Source: Costus lasius (lineage: Eukaryota > Streptophyta > Magnoliopsida > Zingiberales > Costaceae). Taken from it: a stretch of DNA of 64,000 nt. The notes beneath the pieces were generated by a model. It made no database searches. It saw only the letters and a program-made list of their open reading frames with translations, and was not told the DNA's origin. The stretch covers positions 11,872,501-11,936,500 of the forward strand of contig CM050447.1 of NCBI GenBank assembly GCA_027563935.2, in the 5' to 3' direction. The translations under genes were made by a program, and so were the position numbers. Shown piece by piece: positions 14,801 to 26,800 of this stretch (position 1 is its first letter; each line of letters begins with the position of its first letter).

Positions 14801-17800
14801 CAAGAACGAAGACTCTATCTATGAGAACTATTACAGGTTGTTTTCCTAGGCTTTTCCATGGAACCTGCATTGAAATTTTAAAATAGAATAATATACCAAA
14901 TTGCCAAAGATTTACCTCATTGAGAAGGTAAAATAACATTGACATGAAAGTTTCAGAAACAGAAAGCAAAAAAAACCTGAGACAAACAGAAGACATATGC
15001 ATAAGACATTGTGGATTCATGGAAACAATACCCCCAACTAATAGAGATGTTCAAATATGAGGAACATGAAAAGGTTGTAATTGGTATGGTCAAATTTTTA
15101 AACTCACAAAAATGTCACTAGTAGAAGGAACTTATGTGCGGAAGTAAATAAGAAAAATGACATAATGGTTACAAAGAGCATGACAGAATGTTATTTATTT
15201 CAGGAACAGACTGTTTATAAAACATAAGAAATTTAGTCAAAGTTGCATAGTACCAAAAAACTTCTTGCACTCTAGGGTGCACAATTTTCTTTCTCCCCAA
15301 GCATACAATTTTTGTACGTGTATCGGGTAAAGATAAAATTATCAATTCATTATAGTCAAAGAAACTATAAGGCTTACATACAATATAGACAACAAGAAAA
15401 TGTAGCTAAAAATATAAAACTAATACATGTACCCATTTGCATCTAATGTCCTATCAGGCGGAAGCATAAATATTACTCATGTTCCGCTTGTTAGGAAGTG
15501 AATAAAGTAAGCAGACGATAAAGGTTCAACAAAGATGTACGCAAGTTTATTCTCTATAACTTCTAAAAGGAATATTAATGCATCTTATGAAAAGTGTGCT
15601 TTCTTCAAAAATGAAAAACATTACTAGCAGGCAAATAAAATATTAATCAAACAATGCTTGGTCATAAATTTAATAAAAAACAATATCAAAATTTGGGATA
15701 GCAATTATACCAGAAAAGTCAGGTACTCGACCTGCCCATTACAGCGGGATGGGTATCTGAGTAGCTAAATGGGACGGCAAACCCAAGTTTAAGTTGAGTT
15801 TGGGTTTTCAGTACTAGTGTTAGATACCTGACTAAGAAATAAAAAAATATATATCTTTATTTATAAAATATTTTAAAATAAAAATTAAATTAATTTTTTT
15901 GTTTAATCGGGTACCCATTTAAATACCTCCGTTAGGTTTAGGTTATGTAATAGGTACCTGACTTAGAGTTTGGATATCGGACTTTTATAATTGGATTGGT
16001 TTGAGTATCAGGTAAAAAACCAAGTACCAAACCATTGCCATTCCCAACCAAAATCCGCCAACAAATTACTTAGTCACTAAGCATCTCGCTGGTGGTACAC
16101 ATCAATCTTGTATTTAACTTCATAACAACAATACGATACAACACCCTAGCTTCCTACATTTTCTAAGTCATCAACACAAGCACAAAATGTGAAGCCGACA
16201 AAATGATATTGAGTTTGTACATACTTTGCATCAAGACAGAAATCAATTCAACCTTTACATATCCATGATTATAATATAGATAACTCTAACTGTGTCAGCA
16301 TAGAATAGTGCAAAATTTTAAGAATAACAAGACATTGGCAATGCTAAGGCCATGTTTACTTGGGAGGAAAGTTAGAAGGAAAGAAGGGAAAATGGAAAGG
16401 AAAGGAAATAAAGCTTGTTTACTTCAGCAGATGGACAACTTAAGAGGGATTGTATGAGGGAAAAACAAATAAAAATCCCTTCAATAGCTCTACGCCCGAA
16501 TCGGGCGGAAAGTAGCTTACGCACGTATTGCTGCCCTAACTTCACGCCCTGATTTTTGCGCCGCTACTCGTGCTCGCCCCTACTCGTACTCGCCCCAACT
16601 CCGCTGCTCGTCCTCGCCAGGACTCCATTGCTCATCCTCGCCCCAGCTCCGCTGGACTCCTCTGCTCTTCCTCGCCCCGGCTTCATTGCTCGTCACTCCT
16701 CTGCTCTTCCTCGCCCTGGCTTCACTGCTCTTCCTTGCCTCGGTTAGTCGTCTTCACTCCTCACCGCCGCTGCTTATCCTGATCGTTGTTGCTCGAGCTT
16801 GCTGCCGCTGAGAGTCCTCGCCGTAAGCTACTCGTCCTCATCGCCTGAGAGTCCTCGCTGTAAGCAAGGATAATTTTAGTTGTTTTCCCTTATTTTTTTT
16901 CTTACTATCGCCATTGTTGTCTTCCTGTGGTATTTAATAGTACTAAATAATATTTAATAATTTTATGATATTTAATAATATTAGATAATATTTACTAATT
17001 TTATGGTTTTAAAAGTATTAAATTATATTTAGTAAATTTTATGGTATTTAATACTATGAAATAATATTTCATAATTTTATGGTATTTAATAATATTAAAT
17101 AATATTTAGTAATTTTTATGATTTATAATAGTATTCAATAATATTTAATATTTTTATGGTATTTATTTAATAGTATGAATAATATTTTATAATTTTATAG
17201 TATTTATATAATAAGAGTGAAAAAATTAAAAATTGGGGTGTATATAACAATCATTTAAGCTTTCTTTCCTTCCAAGTATACACAAGGAAAGAAAATTTAT
17301 AATACATTCTATCCTTTTAGGTTTCCTTTCTTTTGTATTTTCCATCCTTCCAAGTAAACATGGCCTAAGGCACCTACATATATTGGTTTATAATACTAAA
17401 AGCAAAGCAAAACCATAACTGGCTCTTAATATATAAAGTTTATCAACTCCACAATGATATATACAAGGTTCGAAGTGCTGGTCTGGTCTAACGAAGGAAC
17501 GGGACGGTTTCAATGGGCGGAGTAGTGGAGCGAGCAGAAGAAGAAGGAAGAGGAAGAGAAGAAGAGATCAAGGAGAGGAAGAAGGCACTCGTGAGTGAGT
17601 CGTGTCCGGCAAGCGACGGACGCGATGCAACAATGCGATGAGCAAGAGGCGGACAAATCTTCTTCTTCTTCTTCCTCTTCGTGTTCTTCCTCCTCTTCTT
17701 CTTTCTCTTCCTTTTCTTCCTTCTCTTCTTCTTTCTTTCTCCCGCAGATCCATCCTCTTGCTCCGCCCGGTTCCACTAGGATTTTTACTAGTACGACTAG

Positions 17801-20800
17801 TACGTTGGACCTATACTTTGAACCTTGGATATATATAATAGAATCATACATTTTTTTTGCAATTACAAGTATAGTGTATATAAAGAATTAAGAAGATATA
17901 TATTATATCCTCTAGCCCGTGTGCTTTCTCCCCAAAAGGGATTTAAAATTATCATACAAATTGTTTGTGCTATAACAAAGTTCTATCTAAGATCCCATTC
18001 TGTCCCCTGAAGAAATCTCTCAATCTCAGATTCTTCATAGAAAATTCCCCAATCGCTGTAATCTTTAGTTACAATCCTATATCATAAGATGATGTACTAA
18101 TGTAGGGGTGGTAATACTTACTACATGACAATGAGAATTCCCTAAAGTAGCAAAGTTGACACAACCTAAATTTTAAGACATAATTAACATATCCATATAT
18201 TGTTGTTTAAAGATGAGATAAATATTGACAAAAGTCAAAGAATATAAGGATTACACCCGTTGATCTTTGATGGGTGAAGATGTAAATTACACATATGTTG
18301 TACATGCAAAAGGGAAACAAGTAGTCACTTATTATAATAGCTACCTGGAAAGGAAAAAAAACAAAGTGGTGGGTTAAATCAAAAATTGGAACTTATCAAC
18401 TTTTCAAACTAAAGCTTTCTTGCTCTCTCAATCTTTAAGCCCTTGTGAGGGTCATGTCGTAGTAACTTTTTAAATTGGTTTTGGGTCAAATCAAGACTTG
18501 GAACTTATCAACTTTTTAAACTAAAGCTTTCTTGCTCTCTCTATCTTTAAGCCCTTGTGAGTGTCATGTCCTATTACCATGTGTATGTTCATCAACAATA
18601 TAACTTGCTTTGAGGGGTAAAAGTGTTAGTATAAATTGTTACTAAGTTATATGGGCCTGGCCCTACTAATGTATTTGGGCCTTACCCTAAACCTCATATA
18701 CCCCTTGTATTATGTATTACTGTTCTAGAGATTAACCTAATTGAGATAGTTTTTTTTACTGTTCATGAACTTGGTATCAGAGCATCGCCGTCATCACCTT
18801 CCCTTCCGCCCGCTCTTGTTCCCTGTTCTCTTGACTCCGGCGCTGTCTTCCTTTCCGCTCGCTCCTTCCTACAACCTTCTCCATTACTTCCACCCTCTAC
18901 TGAACATCTAAACCCCACCTTCGCTCGTCGCCGTTTGCTTGCCTCCTTCGGAAGTCGACTGGCGGACTAGGGTCACTCGTCCTCTTGTATTGCTGGCGTA
19001 TGTCTTGTGTGCGGGAGCCCTTATGCTTGACTGGAAGTTTGCTGCAGCCCCTCTCAACTATCCTGCCTCTCGACAAGCTTAGGCGGATATCTCTTGCGGC
19101 TGCTGCCTCTCTCGGCTCCTCTACGGCTGCTTTCGGGAACCACCTCTCTGTCGTTTATTCGAAGAGCTCTTCCTCTCCGGTCAATTGTGCATCCATAGGC
19201 CATCTTGCGGTTGCTGCGTCTCTCGGTTCCACAGCCATCTAACCGACAGCATCAAGCAAGGTCCGCCGCTGATTACTTTCCTCTTGCACATTCTCTCGCA
19301 GCATCAACTCTTCGGTCGGGTATCTATCCTTCTCCTCCAGTCGATTACTTTATTTAGTATGAAAATCATTACCACTGAATTGAAGACCACATCTAGCGTT
19401 GCCACTACTGTGAAGTTTGATGGTAGTAAATACCTTTTATGGGCTCGATCCATGCGTTTTTACCTTGGATCACATGGCAAGGATATACAACTAACGAGCC
19501 TTGCTCCAGACTCTTCAGATCCTACTTATGACATTTGGAGACGGTCCGACATGGCTGTCACTACTGCTCTTCTTAGCAGTATTGAGGGTAGCATTGCTTC
19601 CACTGTTATGTGTTTAGACACTGTCAAAGAAATCTGGGATGTCTTAGCGTCCACTTATGCCCCTCAAGAGACAGTCCACTTATGCCCCTCAAGAGACAAT
19701 TGGTCAAGTTCACCAACTATATGAGGAACTTTTTAATTTGAAACAGGCCGGCATGCCTCTACCCGACCTTAATCGAATCCTCAAAGGGAAATGGGACCAG
19801 TTGCAGATGCTTCAACCTCCTACTGCTGACATATTTGTGACCAGTCAGCAGAGACAGGAACTCTTCGTCGCTATCTTTCTTCCTGCACTAGATGACTCTT
19901 ATGCGGCGGCTAAAGCACAGCTCCTTACAACCCCTCTGTTCATACTATTCTGAGTGTTTATTCTCGGCTTCTGCGAGTCTCTTTGGTTACTCCTGCCACT
20001 TCCATCAGCAGTGCACTCCTTACCCCTCAAGGAGGATGACGTGGTGGTAGTTCTGGTCAGGGCAGGGGGCGTGGTCGTGCTACTACACCTTGTGGATACT
20101 GTGGCCGGACCAACCATCCATCCGAGCGATGTTGGAAAAAGTTTGGCAAGCCCTCCTTTGCCAAGTTGAGAGCCTGTTGTTACTGCTCCATCTTCTACAG
20201 CTGATTCGACTGTTACTGTTTCCACTGTTGAGTATGATCGCCTGGTTCGTTTAGCTGCTCAGGCAGAGGCATCCTCCGCATCCATGATGGCTACCACTCC
20301 TAGTGTCTCTGGTACTACTTCACTTATTGCCTCTTCTAACACTTGGGTACTTGATTCCGGAACCACTTCTCATGTTTCAGGTAATAGATCGTTGTTTACC
20401 ACCCTTCGCATTGACACCAACCATAGTCCGGTGTCAATTGCCGATGGCTCCCTTATTCTCGTTCATGGCATTGGAACTGTTCGTTTGAACTCTAAACTTA
20501 CATTGCTTAATGTTCTTTATGTTCCCAAGTTTCCAGTTAATCTTATTTCTGTTTATGCCCTATCTAAAAGTTTGAATTGCTCCATCACCTTCCTTTCCTC
20601 TTCCTGCCTTTTTCAGGACCTCAGGACCAAGGTGAAGATTGGTGGGGGGCTTAGGGTTGGAGGAGTCTATGTTCTCACTGATCCTGCTCCAGACACTTCT
20701 GCCACCTTTTTGACTGCATCCACTCCTTACACGTGGTACTGTCGGTTAGGTCACATCTTCCCAACAAAAGTGTAAGATATTTTGTCTTTGAAGTCTTGTC

Positions 20801-23800
20801 CTCATTTTGAGTGCGATGCTTGTCAGCTTGGAAACCATCATAGGACTTCATTTCCTAGTAGTCGTAGTCCTCCAACTACTGTTCCTTTTCATGTAGTTCA
20901 TTATGATATTTGGGGTCCGAGTCCTGTTTCCACCAGAGATGGTTTCAAATATTTTGCCACTTTTATAGATGACTTTTCTTGCATGTGCTGGTATTTCTAC
21001 TTAAAAATCATTCTGATGTGTTTCATGCTTTCAAACTGTTTTACTTTGAAATACGTAATCAATTTAACCTGCCTCTTAAATTCTATGTACTGATAATGCT
21101 CTTGAATACACCAGTTCCCTCTTTATGCAATTTTGTGGTTCTCAGGGTATAATTCATCAAACCACTTTGTCCCTATACCTCGCAGCAGAATGAGGTTGCC
21201 GAACGCAAAAATCGTCACCTTCTTGATGTTGCTCGCGCTCTAATGTTTCATATGCATGTCCCTAAGTATCTTTGGGGTGATGTTGTTCTGACTGCCACAT
21301 ACTTAGTCAACCGTGTTCCTACATCGTCCCTATATCGTAAATCACTCTATCTCTGTTCTCACTCCTAGTTGTCCTATTTTCCAGGTACCACCCAAGACCT
21401 TCGGTTGTTCATGCTATGTTCACAATTTATACCCTGGTGTTGACAAGTTAAGCCCTCGCTCTACGCGTTGTATTTTTCTTGGCTATTCTCGGACTCAAAA
21501 GAGCTACAAGTGTTTTGATCCTCAGCACGGTCGATACTTTGTGAGCATGGATGTTACCTTCCTTGAGTCCACTCCGTATTTCCATCCTTCTACGCCACTC
21601 TTGCCCGATTTCGCTCCTCCGTGCCCTCAGGCTGTTCCTTTCGACTCCTTACCAATTCCACCTCCTGTGTCTCCTGGTATTTCCTCTGCTCCCTTGTAGG
21701 TTTGTCATCGGCGAGCTCGGGCTACTCCACCTGCAACCCCCCCCCCCCCCGGCCTGACGCACCTCTGCCTGAGGCTCCTCGCCCTGATTCGACCGACCTC
21801 CCTATTGCTCTTCGCAAGGGACATCACTCTACAGCTAAGTATCCTACTTCTCACTATGTTTCCTACTCACATATTTCTCCTTCTCATCATGCGTTCCTTA
21901 ATGCTATATCCTCTAGTACAGTTCCTACCTACCTCTCTGACGTTGTCTCCTCCCCTCACTGGAAGGCTGCTATGGATGAGGAGATGAATGTCTTAACTTC
22001 TCGGTGCACATGGAGCCTTGTTTCCTTACCTCTCGAGGCCCGACCCGTTCCGTGCCGATGGGTCTATACTATCAAGCACAATCCTGATGGCTCGGTCAAT
22101 CGCTACAAAGCTCGCCTTGTGGCCAAGGGTTTTACCTAAATTTATGGTGTTGACTACTTGGATACATTCTCTCCTGTTGCTCGCTTGAACTCTATTCGGA
22201 TTATTTTCTCGCTTGCTATTAACCTGGATTCGCCTCTTTATCAATTGGATGTCAAGAATGTCTTCTTGTATGGTGATCTCTCTAAGACTGTGTATATGGA
22301 TCAACCTCCGGGTTATGTCAAGCCGGGGGGGTTCGTGTGCCAATTACATAAGGCTATCTATAGTCTTAAACAAAGCCTAAGAGCATGGTTTCAGAAGTTT
22401 TCAGCCATCATATCCCAGATTGTCTTTCTTCATTGCAAATCAGATCACTCTATATTCATTCGTAAATCCACCACAGGCATTATTGTTCTGGCTATTTATG
22501 TAGATGATATTCTTCTTTCAGGAAGTGACTCTGGAGGTATACATGAAACCAAAACCTTTTTACAATCACAATTCTCTATTAGAGATATGGGCAAACCTAG
22601 ATATTTTCTGGGTATTGAGATTGCATACAAGGGCTCTTCGCTTCACCTATCTCAACGCAAGTATATTCTTGATCTTCTAGCTGACACGGGTATGCTTGAT
22701 TGTAAACCATCTGATGTGCCAATGATTCCAAATGTACATCACAGTGTATGGGAGAAGTCAGAAGATACTGATTCTACTGTTTGCAGGCAAGTTGTAGAAA
22801 AGCTTATCTATCTCACTGTTACTCGCCCAGATATTTCGTTTGCGGTGGGTGTTGTCAGCCAGTTCATGTAGTCCCCTAAATAATGTCATTGGAAAGCTGT
22901 ATTGAGAATCTTACAATATTTGAAGAAATCTCCAGGCAAAGGTCTTCTCTATAAGCAGAACAGGCATTCTAACATTGAGTCTTACTGTGATGCCGACTAT
23001 GCTGGCAATATTGATGACCGTAAATCCATCTCTGGCTTCTGTACATATATTGGGGGCAATCTGGTTACCTGAAAAAGCAAAAAGCAGAGTGTTGTTTCGA
23101 GATCCAGCTGTGAGGCTGAATATCGCGTCATGGCTCATACCACTTGTGAGCTGTTGTGGATCAAAGGGTTACTACAAGAATTCGGCCCGGTGGTTTGTAC
23201 TCCTATGACTATGCATTGTGACAACCAGTGAGCAATATTCATTGCCAACAATCCTTCATTTCATGAATGTACCAAGCATGTAGAGATTGATTGCCACTTT
23301 ATCAGAGATGTCATTTCAAGTCAGCAAATTTCTACTTCATACACCAAGTCTGAGGATCAAATTGCTGATATTTTTACCAAGGCCCTCAACTCTATGAAAA
23401 TTCATGATTTCAGTAACAAGCTGAGCATGTGTGATATTTTTGCTCTAACTTGAGGGGGTGTGTTACTAAGTTATATGGGCCTAGCCCTACTAATGTATTT
23501 GGGCCTTACCCTAAACCTCATATACCCCTTGTATTATGTATTACTGTTCTAGAGATTTAACCTAATTGAGATAGTTTTTTTACTGTTCACGAACTTAAAT
23601 CAAGCCTTCAAATTTTCTACTTTTGTAACCAAGGTTTCCCCCACTCTTTTCGTTTAGGCCCTCATGAGTATCATGCAAGGTTTGAGATGTCAATCTATAT
23701 TCATATCTCAGTCACGGACTGAACCGGTATAGTACATAAATTAGGTTATAAACAATCTAAGAGAATAACAGAAGCTCAAATCGGTGACAAATTCATGTTG

Positions 23801-26800
23801 TGCTACCACTAAAGATGAAGTTGGGAGATTGCACATCACCAAAGTAGCTCGCGAATCACCTAAAAGGGAAGATGTGAGTAAATCGAAGCAAGGATGAAGA
23901 GAGTGCATGTTGGTAGATGCTACCAAGGGGAGGAATAAACAAATGTAGTCGCCGAGGGTCACCAATGGGAGAAGGAAGCACCTATGGGAGAAGGAAGCAG
24001 GAAGCAGGGCAGTCACCGAGGGGAGGAGGAAGTGGAAGCAGCAGTCATTGAGGGAAGGAGTAAGCAAAACTAGTCACCTGAGGGGCTAGTACACATACCT
24101 CGAATGGGTCAGGGGCAATTGTTGAGCTACTCTTTCATCGAGGGAGGAACCCTCGATCGTGTCTAGAGCATGTGAACATACGAGTGAGAGAAAAAGGGAC
24201 TTGTTTATGTAAGGTCTATGAACTAGTCTATGCTCGAACTAGTACATAAGTATTGTACCACCTAGTATGAATTCGTTTCATCATCCTTGGTGTCATGTCT
24301 AACATTATTGAATATTCATGCATAATGTAACTATCTCCTTAATAAGCCTTGCATTGCAAGGTGTTGGTTCAACATTTCATGCATATATCTTAAAACCAAT
24401 GGTGTTAAAATTGTGATCGGTGATCCTACAACCTATGTCACGCAAAATGATCTAGATCACATGTGGGATCCTAAATAAGGTGGGAACAAAGATTATGGGA
24501 TCAGGCAATGAGACCACCTCGACTAGTAAAATAATCAACATTGATACGCAAACAACCACAGTGACATGCAACGCTAGAGTCGCCACCCGTAGCCGCACCT
24601 CCCAGGATGTAAAAGTACTAATCCGACATAGGGATGACAATTCGTCAAGTACTCGGCAGTTTACCCAATACCCAAACCTAAGTTGGATACGTCTTATGCT
24701 ACCTAAACCCGACTCAGATATGTAAGCAGGTACCCACTAGTACCCAATTAAATAACAAAATATTTTTTATTTTTTATTTAAAAATTTATTTTTAAATCGA
24801 GTACCGGTACTCATACTTTTAAATCCAAACTCAATCCATTTAGCTAATTGGTTATCCGAACTCACCATAAATGAGTCGGTACTCGACATGGATATAATTG
24901 TCATCCCAAATCCGGCATGCTAACACGCCCACCTCACGCCATGAGTGAAACTCAGTTCCAAGGGCGAGAGGAATTGTAGTCCCATCTAGTGATGACAAGC
25001 ATGTGAAGTAGCAATTGATATGGTGCATCATCTAATAAATAAAGGAGGATTCCAATAGCTTTACCTACCTAGGTATAGTCAGCCAATGGCGAAGAGAGAG
25101 GAGATGGATTTTTTATTGAGCATAGCACCTGAGGAGGAGATCGCCAAAGAACCAACTCTCCTCCTTCCTCGTGAGAACCAAAAGTAAAGGGACGTGGAAA
25201 GGAGGAAGGGATGACTTCTAAGTGTCATTTCCAACCACCTTACATAACAATAAATGGAGTTCCCAAAAAAATGGTGGTGCGAAAAGGTACGAAAGCTTTC
25301 TTTCCATGCATCATACTTAACCTACCAGATTATTTGAATAGAAAGGTCGTACCCCTTCTATTGTATGTTGTACAGCCACCTAGTACTGTATAGTTTGTGT
25401 AATTTCAAAAAAGAAATATTTTCTGGCATAGTAAAGTTTATGATTTGCTTTGATGTGCATACTTTTAACAGCGTCATGCATTATGGAATGACAAATGGAT
25501 ACAATGCAATAGCGACCTCCTCTGTATTTATTTCTTGAAAATAATGGGAAAAAGGATAAGAGACAAGAAACCACTACTTAGAATGCTAATAAAACATGAA
25601 AATTTTCCCTTGGATTTCATAATAGAATATTTGTGTTTATTGGGGGTGAATAATTGTAAAATATCTAATTTTGTTGATTACTTAATTGCAAAATATTTGG
25701 TCCATTGCTAGTCAATACTCGATGGATATTATATTAATTATTATTTATTTTGTTACAATGTTCATATTTTTATTAATATATGAATATAATTTTTAAAAAA
25801 TATTTTTTTTTCCTTTCTGTTATGATCCTATAAAGCTTATACCATTCCTAGGTAGAACCTCAATCCCAACAACCTTGCTTACAACAACATTTCTGGGCAC
25901 TACATGGAGAGGTTGAATTTATGAATTTATCTTGTGCAGGACAGCTGAAGTTAATTAAATTAGTTTGTTACGGCAGCATCTTATATTGGTGCAATGTGCT
26001 CAAACTTCCTAGTCAATGATTGGGTGGTAAAATCAATTAATGTCTGGGTTTTTATGGGGTGTAGAAGCAAAGTTGTCCACAATGTATCTTGGACTAAGAC
26101 ATGTCTATGTTACTGAACTGGGTCATCCTCCCATATGGAAGGTTTATTCCTACCGAACCGGGTCTGGGTCCGGTTCAGGAGAACGTTGCGGCCCAAGGGG
26201 AAGGGAACGAGTGAGCACTGTATTAGGGCAAGGAGGAAGGAAGGTTAGAGTTATGTCATTTTGGTTGCTTGATTAACGTCTGAGACGTGTTCTCACCGGA
26301 TGACCTTCGGTTGAGGTTGTTGCCTACTTTTTACATCTATAGCAATTTGCTTCATGTTAGTCTGTCTCGTATCAGCTTGGTCCGACCTGCCGAACCCGAG
26401 GCGAAAGCTCAACGGGGAGGCGCAGATCGTAGCGTTGCGGAAGGAGAGTTTCGGACGCCGGTTGACGCACACGCGAAGGTGTTTTTCGGGCGTTGTTGGC
26501 ATCGACTGAGGGGTCTAAGGTGGACGTAAGGGACGCTCGGACTCAGCGCTGCCCGTGAGTCCCTCCCCCCCCCCCCCCCTCCTTTTTCGATTCTTGGCTT
26601 GGCAGAGGCGGACAACCATCGAAGGCGTCCGCCAGCATGTGCGTGAAGGCTACGTAGGAGGTTGCATTCGGTCTGGAGTCAGGTGAGGCTGTCCGAAACA
26701 CTTGGAGAAGTCTTCCGGAAGCTGTAGAGGAAGCGCGGCTGCTGGACATAGTTGCTGGGAGAGGAGCGACTGCTAGCCCTGGTCGCTGGAGCAGCGCGAA

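Larger units (their letters stand above)
18637..23595 (+). mobile_element. Element B: complete Ty1/copia retrotransposon, degenerate coding region
   Basis: 4,959 bp with 135-bp LTRs and a perfect 5-bp target duplication TAAAT (18632-18636 and 23596-23600). Order is LTR, tRNA-iMet primer site TGGTATCAGAGC (18772-18783), a leader of about 575 bp, gag, protease, integrase, RT, RNase H, polypurine tract (GAGGGGG, from 23452), LTR. This is the copia gene order. By eye the LTRs differ at 2 substitutions and 2 single-base length changes, so the insertion is fairly recent, yet the coding region has many stops and shifts. Its RT resembles that of element A. It is antisense to VPS13, in intron 3. Confidence 0.93.

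Noticed and set aside
16556..16782. Leu/Pro/Ala-rich ORFs
   Set aside because: Translation of the GC-rich minisatellite inside the Harbinger-type element.
17510..17891. Acidic (E-rich) and serine-rich ORFs of up to 113 codons
   Set aside because: Produced by GAA and TTC tracts in the arms of a MITE with target duplications.
26565..26579. 15-C run (also a 14-C run at 21737-21750)
   Set aside because: Simple homopolymers inside decayed elements. No evidence of function, and lengths may include sequencing error.
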